Positions 23,918-38,900 of a stretch of DNA of 64,000 bases are shown in pieces. The DNA comes from Panulirus ornatus. Taxonomy: Eukaryota; Arthropoda; Malacostraca; Decapoda; Palinuridae. The stretch's first letter is position 1; each line of letters begins with the position of its first letter. Under the pieces are notes generated by a model, which was given only the letters and a program-made list of their open reading frames with translations, did not search any database and was not told the DNA's origin. Location: NCBI RefSeq assembly GCF_036320965.1, contig NC_092228.1:13008307-13072306 (forward strand), in the 5' to 3' direction. The position numbers were made by a program, and so were the translations under genes.

Positions 23918-26900
23918 ATGTAGCTTTTGTCCCAGTAATACATTATCTTGATTATGGTTATAAAAAAAGGAAAATTTTTAAAAGCATTGCATAGTACCTA
24001 AACTTTCCACAGTTTCTCTAATGATCATCAGGGATAAGACTTATTGTAGATAATGTCATGTGTAATGGTACAAAATTTAATTAGATTCTGCCTTCAGTAA
24101 TTTTTCTTTTTCAGTCTCCTGAACAACTACTTAATCTTCAGTTTTGTGACAGCGTACATACCATACCTGTCTTCAGAAAATACACGGGTCTTGGATCTTT
24201 ATCGCAAGGAATTTACAGGTACGTTTTTTTTCGAGGTGAAGTTTGAAATACTCAAAGGCACGATAGTAACTATCAATACAGTAGACCATTCAGGTACCAT
24301 GTGTGATAAATTACACATTGAACCATGACTTAAGCAGTTGGACTAAGAAGATATAGTAGAAATAAAGTAGATTAAGAAATGTGAGTAGGAAAGCTACTAC
24401 AATTGCTTTTTCAGTATAGATTTTGCAGTATTCGGTTTATTATTTGAAGTTTCTCTTTGAGGTCTGTCTGTTCTGCAAGCCTCAGAGGATCTTATCATTC
24501 TTTGCTAACCACTCGTTCATTGGTTGCCCTTACCATGCTAGCAGGTCTGCCCTCTTCCGATCAGTGACCCGCACTCAACATTGACATTGTCCTTGCTGGT
24601 CATTTGATAGGCAGCCTGGCCACCACGTGATTCTCAGATCCTGAAATGTGAAGACTTTTTCCTCTTTTGGCCTTTTTTTGCTTTTTGTCAAGTTTCACCC
24701 TATCATGAATAAGTATCCTTCTATAATTTGCATGAGTTAGGGTAAGAGGTTTGGGTAGAGTGGAGGGTTGGTGAAAGACTTTGTAAAATGAATTGTGGCA
24801 AAACATCTGAAATGGATGGGATTGCACTTGAATTTCTCAAGAAAGAGGCTGATGATGTCAGCTGGTTAGTTAGGATTTTCACTGTATGTATGGCTTGAGG
24901 TCATGTGTCAGATAATTAGTAGAATGCTTGTGCAGTGCCACAGCCCAAAGACAAGGGAGACAAAAGTAAACGTTCATATTTTAAAGGTTTAATCTTGACA
25001 AGTATACATGGTAAATTGTATGAGAGAATGGGTAATAGAGAGTGTGGTGGCATGCACAGAGCATCAGATTAAGGAGGAATGGTATGGCCTCAGGAGTGTT
25101 AGAGGATGTGTGGATCAGGTTCTTGCTTTGAATAATATGTGTACAGAATACTTAGAAAAGGCTTTGCTTTTATGGATCTGGAAGCAGCATGTGGGAAAGT
25201 TGATAGATATGCTTTGTGGAAGGTGTTGCAATGTATGGTGTGGGAGAAGAGCTGCTAAAAGTTCCTTTCAAGTGAGCAAGCTAAGTGCTTGAGTAAGAAA
25301 AGAGGAGGGTGAGTGGATATGGGATGGGAGAAAAGCTACTAGAAGCAATGAAGAGTTTCTTTCAAGAGAGTAAGGAGTGTGTTTAAGAGAGGAGGGTGAG
25401 TGGTTCCAGGTGAAGGTGAATCTGCTCCAAGGGTATGTGATGTCACCACTGCTGTTTAATCTGTTAGCAGAGGGAGTTGAATGCAAGGATCTTAAAGACA
25501 GAGGAGTGGTTGCAGTCTGTTGGCTGCTTGGAGGCATGGGGAGATGAGTCAGTTGCTGTTTGCTGATGACACTGCTTTGGTGGGAAACTTGATTAAGAAG
25601 CTTAAGAAGCTGATGTCTGAAACAGACACATCCACTAATATACACACATATATACATACATGTTCATACATGTATGTAGAATAAAGACATATACATAACA
25701 TATATACAGACATACATAGCCATTTACATATATACACATGTACATATTTATAATCGCTTGCCTTCATCTGTTCCCGGCACCACCTCGCCCCATAGGAAAC
25801 AGCATCGCCACCCTCTGTATCAGCAAGATAGTGCCAGGAAACAGACAAAAAAAGGCCATATTCGTTCACACAGTCTCAAGCTTTCATGTGTAATGTACCA
25901 AAACCACAGCTTCCTATTCACATCCAGGCCCCACAGACCTTTCCCTGGTTTACCCCAGATGTTTCACAGCACGTAAACATTGATATACCACATCATTCCG
26001 ATACAATCTTATCCTTGCATGCCTCTCACCCTCCTGCACTTTTGGGCCCAAACCGCTCAAAATCTTTTTCACTCCATCCTTCTACCTCCGGTTTGGTCTC
26101 CCGCTTCTCCTTCTTCCCTTCAGCTCTGACACATATATCCTCTTTGTCAACCTTTCTTCACTGATTCTCTCCATATGTCCAAACCATTTCAGCACACCCT
26201 CTCCTGCTCTCTCAACCACACACTTTTTATTACCACACATCTCTCTAACCCTTTCATTACTTAATCAGACCACTTCACACCACATATTGTCCTCAAACAT
26301 ATTAATTTCCAACACATCCACCCTCCTCAGTACAACTGTATCTATAGCCCATGCCTCGCAGCCATATAATATTGCTGTTTGTTGGGACTACTATTCCTTC
26401 AAACATACCCAATTTTGCTCTTTGAAATAACGTTCTCTCTTTCCACACATTCTTCTTTGCTCCCAGAACCTTCGCCCCCTCCCCCATTCTATGACTCACT
26501 TCCACTTACATGGTTCCATTCGCTGCTAAGTCCACTCCCAGATATCTAAAACACTTCACTTCCTCCAATTTTTCTCCATTTAAACTCACATCCCAACTAA
26601 ATTGTCTCTCAACCCTACTGAACCTAATAACCTTACTCGTATTCACATTTACACACTTTTCCAAACTCAGTCACCAACTTCTGCAGTTTCTCACTAAAAT
26701 CAGCCACCAGTGCTGTATTATATGTGGGAGTGTTTCAGCAGTTTTGAAGCTAGAGATCAGGTGATTTAAATGTGAGGGTGAGTGATGTGGCAGTTTAGAG
26801 TATAACTGGTATTTAGTGAGGTGTATGGAAGTGGTGAATCTCTTGTGAAGTTGTTTACTGAAAAAAGACTGGTGATTTAGAATTCCTTGTGATGAAAGAG

Positions 26901-29900
26901 GGACAGAAAAGTTTATGTTGGTGAGTAGATTATTGGATTACATAAAAATTTTTGGTTAAGCAAAAGAGAGGCTCTTGGAGGTGAATGTGTTGAGAAGGGT
27001 AGCTGATGGGATGTCTGACCATTCCCTGGTAGGTGCAAGGGTGAAGATTTGCAGGCCATGAATGTAGAATAAAGGAAGACAGTAGACATGTTGGTAATGA
27101 AATTCTTGAAGACAGTACATCATGCAGGTTGAGTTGATTATTCAAGGAGCGTGGTAGCTAGTGCAGTTTAATTAAAAGAACTGGCCAGAGAATAAAGGAA
27201 TTAAGTATACTTAATGAAAGTAAACAGTGTACCCATGAAGTTTTTGTTTCTTGAACATGTAAGAAAAAAGTAGTTAAGTTTTAAGTACCTTATCATTACC
27301 TCTAACTTGTTTAGTTTTCATTGGGTGGATCAGTTGCATATACACTTTCAATTCATTCATTCATATCCTCAACTTATGTTTAGTGTGTTAATGTGAAACA
27401 AACTTCTTTACTAATAATAGAAGCAATTTTTTTTTTTGTTCTTAGCAAATCATGTTGATTCATAATATGAGATCAAAGTCTATATTTGTTCTTTCACCTT
27501 TATGCACAAAATAGTCTCATTGCATCTGAACATATATGTTTCTCAGGCATCTTCATCCAAAACATCTCTAGTGCAAATTAGTTTTCTTGGTATAACTAGC
27601 TATATATGCCATTCTTGTTCCCGAAGTATTAATACTAATCATCTTTTTTAACAAACCTTTCATTTATTATGCATGCTCCTTGATGTTTCCATCCTTAAAT
27701 ACTTGAATCCTTGCTCCTTTTTTATGATTTTTTTCAGTGTGGAATATTTTTATTTGCATATACACATATGTTTTATTTTTTTCAGGGCTTAAAGAGCCCA
27801 TGGAACGATGGGAGCTCTGCATTCAATCAACAGCAAAATTTTTCAAGTTTGGTTTGGGCTCACTGTATGAACGAAGTCCAAGCAGATATCGATCACGCCA
27901 AAGGAATTCCCAAGTTGTAAGTGAAAGGAGCATGAGTATGTAGCCTAGAATACATATTGTATGAAAATGACAGAAATGATTTCATAAAGAGAATGGGTAT
28001 TATATATAATTATGATCCATTACACACAATGAGCACAGTAGGATGAGAGGGACTGGTACACCATCATTAGTAGACTTTGTCACACACACTAGTATGGATA
28101 TTGAGAATATTATATATGGTAGACCAGTAGAAGATGATCATGTAATGCTCAGGGATTGACTGTATGATAAGTGGTAGTTAAATGAGCTGATATAACACAA
28201 AACTTCAAGAGGAGGTGCTATATCTATCTATATCTCTGATGTCCGTTCCCTTTGGGAATTCCCTCAAAGGGGTGGCTCAGCAAAAGAGTTTTTGATCAAG
28301 ATACTCATCACTTTCTCTGTTCCAAGATGGGTGAACTTAAAACCTCCAGCCTTATCCTGTAACTTAGCTTTTCTTAAATCTGTTAAATCTGATACCATCT
28401 TTGTTGCCCTCCTCTGGACTTCTCCATGAGCTCTTGGTGCTTCTTTAGGTGATGACTATACCTGAGAAGCCTGTTCTATCCTTGGCCTTATGTAGGTTAT
28501 GAATATTCTCCTTATCCATATACTTTCAAGCTGTTTTGATATTTGCCAGCAGACAGTTTGTCTCCCAAACTGTTCTCATAATGTGGGACTCTGATGACAG
28601 GTTAAGGACAATATCAACTCTTAAGGCCTTTCTCACACAGAATCATAAAGCTTATTTCCTGGTAAGTAATAAGGATTTTGAAACCCATGGCTGTTAGCCC
28701 ATTATTTACATGGAAAAGAAGTCATGATATTGTGCAATTTGTTAAGCAAACCTTTTTGGTACCTATTTCATGCTCTATGGTGACCCTTTTGTACTGCATA
28801 AGTTAGTATATATCTTTGAAGTTCGAAATTTTCCAAGAATATGACAGTTTATATTCTAACATCTTTTTCAGGTTAATGAGATGTTCAGTAAGATCCGGCA
28901 TACCTTGGCATCAAACCTGGCTAACAGTCGTTGGTATCCCTTAGAAATAAAGGCTCAGCTTACTACTAAGGTAATCTTGTAAATCATTTTGCCTTTTTTT
29001 CTTATTCAGATTGAAGTGATGCATCTATAATCTTCATGTGTGCTGTAACTTGTGAGAACCTCCATACATCAAAGAATCAGATATCCAGTAGTGGTACTTG
29101 CACTATTTATCACTGAATTCTGAGGCTTCCACCTAAATGGAAGTCACCCATTTTTTCACCAGTAAATAAGAAAGTTAAAAAGTAAAAAGAAAAGAATCCC
29201 CACCATATGCTTGTCATGGGACATGTGGAAGTTTGAAAGTGAGAAAGCATACTGAAAGGTAGAAATGTTAAGCAAAAGGAATAGAAAAAATAGTCATTAA
29301 AGGATAATTATGAATACCTGAAAGCACATCTATTTGATTGGGGAAGAGCAGTGTGGTTTCAGAAGTGGTAGAGGATGTGTGGATCAGGTGTTTGCTTTGA
29401 AGAATGTATGTGAGAAATACTTAGAAAAGCAAATGGATTTGTATGTAGCATTTATGGATCTGGAGAAGGCATATGATAGAGTTGATAGAGATGCTCTGTG
29501 GAAGGTATTAAGAATATATGGTGTGGGAGGCAAGTTGTTAGAAGCAGTGAAAAGTTTTTATCGAGGATGTAAGGCATGTGTACGTGTAGGAAGAGAGGAA
29601 AGTGATTGGTTCTCAGTGAATGTAGGTTTGCGGCAGGGGTGTGTGATGTCTCCATGGTTGTTTAATTTGTTTATGGATGGGGTTGTTAGGGAGGTGAATG
29701 CAAGAGTTTTGGAAAGAGGGGCAAGTATGAAGTCTGTTGGGGATGAGAAAGCTTGGGAAGTGAGTCAGTTGTTGTTCGCTGATGATACAGCACTGGTGGC
29801 TGATTCATGTGAGAAACTGCAGAAGCTGGTGACTGAGTTTGGTAAAGTGTGTGAAAGAAGAAAGTTAAGAGTAAATGTGAATAAGAGCAAGGTTATTAGG

Positions 29901-32900
29901 TACAGTAGGGTTGAGGGTCAAGTCAATTGGGAGGTGAGTTTGAATGGAGAAAAACTGGAGGAAGTGAAGTGTTTTAGATATCTGGGAGTGGATCTGGCAG
30001 CGGATGGAACCATGGAAGCGGAAGTGGATCATAGGGTGGGGGAGGGGGCGAAAATTCTGGGAGCCTTGAAGAATGTGTGGAAGTCGAGAACATTATCTCG
30101 GAAAGCAAAAATGGGTATGTTTGAAGGAATAGTGGTTCCAACAATGTTGTATGGTTGCGAGGCGTGGGCTATGGATAGAGTTGTGCGCAGGAGGATGGAT
30201 GTGCTGGAAATGAGATGTTTGAGGACAATGTGTGGTGTGAGGTGGTTTGATCGAGTAAGTAACGTAAGGGTAAGAGATATGTGTGGAAATAAAAAGAGCG
30301 TGGTTGAGAGAGCAGAAGAGGGTGTTTTGAAATGGTTCGGGCACATGGAGAGAATGAGTGAGGAAAGATTGACCAAGAGAATATATGTGTCGGAGGTGGA
30401 GGGAACGAGGAGAAGAGGGAGACCAAATTGGAGGTGGAAAGATGGAGTGAAAAAGATTTTGTGTGATCGGGGCCTGAACATGCAGGAGGGTGAAAGGAGG
30501 GCAAGGAATAGAGTGAATTGGAGCGATGTGGTATACCGGGGTTGACGTGCTGTCAGTGGATTGAATCAAGGCATGTGAAGCGTCTGGGGTAAACTATGGA
30601 AAGCTGTGTAGGTATGTATATTTGCGTGTGTGGACGTATGTATATACATGTGTATGGGGGGGGGTTGGGCCATTTCTTTCGTCTGTTTCCTTGCGCTACC
30701 TCGCAAACGCGGGAGACAGCAAGAAAAAAAAAAAAAAAAAACATCTATTTGCCCATTTTCAAAACCTGCGTTATGGTCTCCCTTTCTCCCTTACTGTTCC
30801 TGTAATATTAAACGAAAAATATACATGAAGCAACTGCAGAAGCATATAAAGGAAAACTATATGTATGACTGGGGCCACTCCCTGATGTACTTTGGATGAG
30901 CCCTGGCATTCTTGCAAAATCCCATCATAGGTATTTGAAGATGTGGAGTTTGGTAGATACTCTTTCTTTCTCCTTGAAAAGACAAAGATAATGATGGGAA
31001 AACTAATGGTGCGACTAATGAGACAAAGTCCAGGTGAAACTAGTACCAATAATATTTATAAAACTTATGTATCACCAGTTTGTGCAAAAGGTGCAAAGCT
31101 CCTGAAACTATATAGACAAAGGAATAAGGAGAAGTGGGAGACCATATTGGAGGTGGAAGGATGGAGTGAGAAAGATTTTAAGTGACTGGGGCCTGAACAT
31201 ACAGGAGGGTGAGAGGCGTGCAAGGAATAGAGTGAAATGGAAGGATGTGGTATACCAAGGTCGAAGTGCTGTCAATGGATTGAACCAGGGCATGTGAAGT
31301 GTCTTAGGTAAACCATGGAAAGGTCTTTGGGGTCTGGATGTGGATAGGAAGCTGTGGTTCGGTGTATTACACATGACAGCTAGAGACTGAGTGTGAACGA
31401 ATGTTGCTTTGTTTGTCTGATTTCCTATCGCTACCTCACTGAAGCAAGGGGTAGTGCCCTGAATGGATGAAGGCAAATATGAATATGTACATGTCTGTGT
31501 ATATGTATGTATGTATATGTGTATATGTTGTGATGTATGTATCTGTGTATGTATGGGTGTTTATGTATATGTATGTGTATATAAGTGAATGAGCCATTCT
31601 TCGTCTTTCCTGGTGCTAACTCTCTGACACAGGAAACAGCGATCAAGTTAAATGATAAAAAAAGAGTGATAGACAAAAAGAAAAAAAAAGTTGAAGAACA
31701 ACTGTATATGTATGAAGACCATCATGGAATTATACCAGGTAGACGTACTGAAATTCTTCCCTAGTCCATTACAGAAACATTTATGAAGATGTGGAGACTT
31801 TTGCCATGGCAACCCCCATGATGTGAGTTCCAAGAGCAAACAAGCATCAGATAGATTATGAAACTGATGAAAGGCAAGAGACTGGTTACTGTTTTTCTTG
31901 AATTTACTGAGAAATTAGGTAAAGTACAGAAGTTTGTTTGAAAAACACAGCAAAACAAAACATAAAAGGTATAATAGGAAGATGGATCAAGAAATTTCTG
32001 ACCAACAAAAAGAAGCTTAAATTTGTAACATGGAACCATGTTTCATGAGGATGTTCTCTCAAATGTGTCTTAGGGAACAGCACAGTTTTCAAGAATAGTA
32101 CAGTGTTGATATTAGAGATAGACATTAGAGTAAAAGAAACACCAGGGTCATCAGAATGATAGGAGGAGAAAAACATGGAAAAAGAGATTGCAGAGACATT
32201 GATATTGTATGTATGTGAGCAAAGGTAAAACCAAAAAGAATTTAGGGAGGTAAATGCAAGAGTTTTGGAAAGAGGGGCAAGTATGAAGTCTGTTGGGGAT
32301 GAGAGAGCTTGGGAAGTGAGTCAGTTGTTGTTCGCTGATGATACAGCGCTGGTGGCTGATTCATGTGAGAAACTGCAGAAGCTGGTGACTGAGTTTGGTA
32401 AAGTGTGTGGAAGAAGAAAGTTAAGAGTAAATGTGAATAAGAGCAAGGTTATTAGGTACAGTAGGGTTGAGGGTCAAGTCAATTGGGAGGTGAGTTTGAA
32501 TGGAGAAAAACTGGAGGAAGTGAAGTGTTTTAGATATCTGGGAGTGGATCTGGCAGCGGATGGAACCATGGAAGCGGAAGTGGATCATAGGGTGGGGGAG
32601 GGGGCGAAAATTCTGGGGGCCTTGAAGAATGTGTGGAAGTCGAGAACATTATCTCGGAAAGCAAAAATGGGTATGTTTGAAGGAATAGTGGTTCCAACAA
32701 TGTTGTATGGTTGCGAGGCGTGGGCTATGGATAGAGTTGTGCGCAGGAGGATGGATGTGCTGGAAATGAGATGTTTGAGGACAATGTGTGGTGTGAGGTG
32801 GTTTGATCGAGTGAGTAACGTAAGGGTAAGAGAGATGTGTGGAAATAAAAAGAGCGTGGTTGAGAGCAGAAGAGGGTGTTTTGAAGTGGTTTGGGCACAT

Positions 32901-35900
32901 GGAGAGAATGAGTGAGGAAAGATTGACCAAGAGGATATATGTGTCGGAGGTGGAGGGAACGAGGAGAAGAGGGAGACCAAATTGGAGGTGGAAAGATGGA
33001 GTGAAAAAGATTTTGTGTGATCGGGGCCAGAACATGCAGGAGGGTGAAAGGAGGGCAAGGAATAGAGTGAATTGGAGCGATGTGGTATACCGGGGTTGAC
33101 GTGCTGTCAGTGGATTGAATCAAGGCATGTGAAGCGTCTGGGGTAAACCATGGAAAGCTGTGTAGGTATGTATATTTGCGTGTGTGGACGTATGTATATA
33201 CATGTGTATGGGGGGGGCTTGGGCCATTTCTTTCGTCTGTTTCCTTGCGCTACCTCGCAAACGCGGGAGACAGCGACAAAGTATAATAAAAAAAAAGATA
33301 ATATAGATTTGAACAAATACATATGTAATGAAAATTAGTGTAATGTTTCTGCCTTACAAAGGACTAACAGGAAAAGGATAAAAAAAGAAGGAATTTGATG
33401 AGCAGAGTAAAATGATGAGTAGTTTGATGGTGAGGACAGTGACTTCAAGAGAAAGAGAGCTGACAGTGAATATATTCATCACAAAGATAAGACAGAATTG
33501 AATACAGTACAGCTGTGCTGAAATACGAAGTCCTAAAGCACTTACAAGAAGAGTGAAATGAATAGAACACCTGAACTGCCATGAATGACTGAAAGAACTG
33601 CAGCTATAAAGGCTTGAAAAGAAGCGAAAGATATAAATCTCCCAATTGAAAAGAGTAATGAAAAAATGTGATTTTAGAGACAACAACACATTAGAGCTGT
33701 TGACATGACATGGCATTCTTCACTGACACTGAAGTTGATAAGATTAGTATCTCAGATCATAACATTGTAGAAGGAACCACAGCCTATGACCTTGTCCCAG
33801 GGAGTTGGATATTTTTGCCTTTACTAGCCTAAGAGATGTAGGTTGGGAACCTCAGTTCAGGAAAGATACTTCATTTAAGATGTCTGTGCCTATGCTACAG
33901 TAATTTATGCTCTCAGATATTTTCTCCTAACTGAAAACTACAGTATTTATCTGGGACCTTATATGCACACGAAAATGTTGTACATCTTTTGCTAGGAAAT
34001 TGGAATGAATAAGCATAAAGGAATGTTGAATGAATTTCATGTCATTTTGAATAAGATTAATGGCTTGCTTCTATGTGTCAGAATTAAGTACAGTATTGGT
34101 ATGTAAACTGTAAAACAAGTAATTGTGATACATAAAGTAGATGAGCCTTGTATGATTGATTACTTTAGTGAACTATGAAGAATACAGATTTTTTTGTGAG
34201 TGCTGGTCAGTTTTGATTATAAATGTGACACTAGACCATTTTAATGATTTACTTATTTGAAATAAGTGAAAGTACACATTACTTTGTCAATATATTAATT
34301 GATGGAAATTCATAAGTTATACTATTTTGTATTTTCCTGCAGCTCGATAATATGTCCATAGCTGTTGGTTATCCAGAGCGCCTCCTTGATCCTGCAGTCA
34401 TCAATTTTTACTATGAAGGCTATACAATATTTATCAAAGACTTCTTTCAGAATCTTCAGGTGAGCCATCATAATAGTTATTGTGGGACATGTTACTCCAG
34501 TCCAAAATACAATGATAAGTAGACAAATGTAGGTTACTAATTTACATGATTTTATGAAATGATGAATGTCATTAAATTGGCATGCCTTAGTACAATGCAT
34601 CTGCAGTGCACTGTGTTAAAACCATGATTTGGTAGTTCAAGGGCCTACCAACCAAAATTTTAGCAAGGACAGAATCCAGTGCTTAGGATCACTCCACTTC
34701 CAACAAACTCTGTTCCTCATAGTATTACATACTTTCTGTATTTGTATTATTTGGACCATCTAATATATACATTATGATGAAATAGTTTATTATTTGAACC
34801 TTCTAAAGTAAACAGTATGAAGTCTGAACTAACTACTATTTCTGAATGGAGAGGGATCATACTTTATTTGTCATCCATTTAACTTTATAAAGTACCCATC
34901 TGTACTAATCTGTTTTTACAGCACTGAGTAGCTGGGGAGCTGTACTCCTTCAGGGCTCCATCTCTTAAACTTTGTTTACTACCATACAAGTTTATAAATT
35001 TGTTTATTGTTTGTATTCACAGTCACTATGTTTTGTTCCATTCATCCACTTATCTCTAATTAAAGAAATAGCTCTTTACATCCTGTGTAATTTATCTATC
35101 TTTAGAGTCTTGCTCTGAACTCGTTGGTCATTCTTTGCATATATCAGGGAACTCTTCACTGTCAAAATTTTCACGTGCTTCAGAAACTTTTTATCAAGCC
35201 CCTTTTACCTCCTTCCAAATGAAGTTAGATTCATAGCCAATAACCTCTTTCAAATTGAATGTACTTTTTTGAGATAACATTTTTGATGTATTTCCTTAGA
35301 TCTTCTCCATCAGACCTGTGTGTTTTTTCATCCAGGATGACCAGACTTGAGATCTATACTTTAGGTTAAATATACTCTGCAAGTATTTTACTGAGCATTT
35401 CCTGATCCATGCAGTGTAATGCAGTTTTGTGATTAAACTACAGATGATATCCCTCCTTAGCAATTATTCCAGTGATTAGTTATGGTAATAAGCTGGATAC
35501 TCTGTTCACATTCAAGTCCCTTGCACATGTAGATTAATTTCATGAGTTTACATGAAATCCCTAGTATGATTTAACTTGCTGTATCCCCCTAATGTCATTC
35601 TATCATGTCATGGTATCCCTCTGGTACTTACATGGCTGTTGATGATAAGATGGGTAATAAAGTATCATCCTGTATGGTTGTATCACCCTCTGGTGTATTT
35701 TTCTGTTTCAGAACTTCCAAGATTTCCTTCTTTAGCCAAAATTTCAAAATAGAATGCTCTTTGGAAGGTTTAGTGATCCACTGGCTTTTCCATTAGCTGC
35801 CGTGGAATGGTCCTATTTGACTGTAGGTTGATTGGTTATTCCAGCATTACTTCTGTCATTACTTCTGTTGTAATTGTTAATGTTATTAGACCCAGGAGAT

Positions 35901-38900
35901 TCAAGCTGATCCTGGAACATGCCTTCTTCAGCAATCAAGCATTAAGTACTCTCATTTTGTTGATAAGTCCTGTCACATCTTGGGATAATGGTCTGGGCAC
36001 TTTTTTCTCCAAGGTTGAAGTCAGAAGGGTAACTTATTTTGTGATAGGCTGCTAGCTGGGTTGTGGGTGGGCATCTTTTTCACCTTTTTTTTCAATTTTT
36101 CCATGGCTTATGGATAAGAGTTCCCGTGGGTTTTAGGTAGGTAGTATTTGCATGGGTTTTCCCTTCCCTGTCCTTCCCCTGTTACTAGAGGCCTTGTCCA
36201 TCCCCTCGCTCAATTCATGGTCACCATCATTGCCCATTCCATTACAGTCTACTTAAGATGGGACCCGCTGATTTTTTCATAAAGTGTAGCTTCCTTTTTT
36301 CTTCCCAGGGTAAGCCAGTTTAGCAAGAAAAGTGTCATGTCAGTTGTGAAGACAGACTCAGCACATCTTGTAGAAGTACCAGCATCCCTAGGGCCATCCC
36401 CAGATTTTCTCTCCTTCCATCCTTTCATGAGTCATGCTTACCATATTTACAAGATAAGGAGATGGTCTGACAAGGAGATGCAATCTCTCATGCACTCCTC
36501 AAAGTTATTAAAGAATTTTTTTGAATGCAAAAAATTTTTCATTTCACTACTTTTTGAGAACTGGCCCCACCCTGGTTTTCCTTGGAAGGTTAGGATGTTC
36601 GTAAGTAGATAATACCTTATGTAATTTGTTAGTATGTTGTTCAGAAGTTTGGCATTGGATATATGCTTTTACCAACAGATAGGTTTATATATTTAGTCAC
36701 CAGGGACACAAAAATTACTTCATCTGCTGAGAGCAGACAAGTTTGTTGACATGCCAGTCAGTCTCTTGTGGTTGTTGACCAGCTTTGATTGGGGGACAGC
36801 TCTCAAATTCTTTACAGTTTTTAGTTTTCTGCCACATTGGATAGCTTTCAAGACAATTACAGTGCACTCTTTGATTATATTTGCTCTAATTAATGCTGCA
36901 AATGTAGCCAGGGGAGCTGCAATCACTGCAGAATATAAAATTAATGAATGCTCCTGTATTCTCACATGATGCTATAGCATAACATGATAAAATTCATGTA
37001 GTGACAAATAGGATATGTGCATCACAAGTGGAGGGGACAAGGAGGTGGGGAGATGAGATTGGAGGTTGGACAGAAAGATATTATGAGTGCTCAGGGCCTG
37101 ATCATGCAAGAAAGTAGAGGCATCCACATGATAAAGTGACCTGGAGCAATGTGGTATGTGGATGGCATTCTCTCAGTGGGAAATCATCTAAAGGTCTATG
37201 GGGCTTGGTTTGGAGAGGGAGCTAGGGTTTTGGTGCCTTACACAGGACAGCAAGAGATTGGCATTGAGTGAGTGAAATTTTTCTTCGTCTGTTTTTGGCA
37301 CGACCTTGTTGATGCAGGAAAAGGTGAACTAGTATGGAAAAAGTTGATTTTGTGCAGGAAAACTAACCAACTTGTTTATGTCTCTTTGTAGGCATACACG
37401 GATATGGTTATTCATTATCTTTCACATGGCCTTAAAAGTGTGTTTCCAGTCATCCTGAGAAGTCATTAACACAGGTATCACAGTGATTCCAGGACTGTGC
37501 CCTGAAAACAAATGAAAATAGATGTGGAAAGATTAGACCTGAGATGGAAATGGTGAAATCTCAAGAAAGAGTGTGGTCTAAATCACCAAATTGAGAAGAA
37601 AGGAAATCACCACAATTGCAACACTAAAACAAAACCCTGAATGGCCAGAATATGAATGTGAAAAGTGCCTATTAACATTGAAAAGAAGAGCAAAATGGAA
37701 TGATGCCATGAACCAATATTGGCAAGATTATGGAGAGATAGGCCTAATCAGTATTGGAAACCAAGATGAAACCATTATTTTGGCCAAAGCAGCCATTGAA
37801 ACCCACTAATCAGAGAGAACTCTATTTGTTTGAATACCAAATGAGGAGAGCCCTAGTAAAAATGGTACCAGACCAACTGAGAACATACACACCATTATCA
37901 GTACAAAGACAGGCCCTTTAAGAATCAGAAATGTATTGTTACCAAATGGGAAATCAAACAAAATGAGTGAATACACCAATACAGAGTATTGTAAAGAAGG
38001 CATACTGGTAGCTGGTCAGTGTTAAGATTGACTTTAAGTACATGGGAAATGTTCAGCAAGTTATCCATTGTAGATCAGACGTATGAATTTAAGTACATGG
38101 GTGATGTTCAGCAAGTTAGCAAGCTCTACATTGTATATCAGATTAAACCTAGATACACTTATGTTGGGTGTCTATCTGTATCTCTAATGCCTATTCCAAT
38201 TGGAACAACCTGAAAGGTGTGGCTACGGCAATAGAGTCTCCATAACAAAAGAACTCCATTGCCACTTGTAAGTCTTTAGTGCCTCACCTTTAACAGGCCA
38301 CTGGCAGAGGACAGGTCTAGCACAATGTTTACAGAGGCTCCTACCTAATGTTCCTGATGACTACTTTTATCTAATGCTCCTATCTACTACATCTCCACAA
38401 TATTTCTACCTAATGCTCCTGCCTAAATGTTCCTACCTACTACTTCTGTCTACTGCTCCTCCCATTTTGCCAAAAGGTAGGGCTATTGCATAGTGACAGC
38501 ACTAATTATCACAGAGCTAAGATGTAAAAGAGGATGAACCAGTTTGATATCAGCAGTGAATAGTTCTACAAAAGATGCAAAGCTGGAGTAACCAGAGGCC
38601 AGAACAAGAAACTAGATAAGAGACTTGGTAAAAGGATGTAATTAAATACATCTGTAGTATCAAAGAAGTGGATGAATGGAATATAATAAGTGATGATGTT
38701 ATGAAGGTTAACAGTATACAGTGTAAAAATTTATATTATAGTTGAGAAATTTCAAGAGATGGAGCTCCACAAATGTAGAGCTGTATTTCTGTATTGTGTA
38801 AATATGTAATTACAAATGGGCAGTTACTTGGAACAGATTTTTCAGAGTTAGGAGATGCAGGTTCTTCTAGAATGTTTGATGCTGAATTATAGGAAGTTTT

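Noticed and set aside
31490..31600. GTATAT-rich tract as an independent microsatellite
   Set aside because: Part of the long-form RTE 3' tail, present in the same position in other copies.
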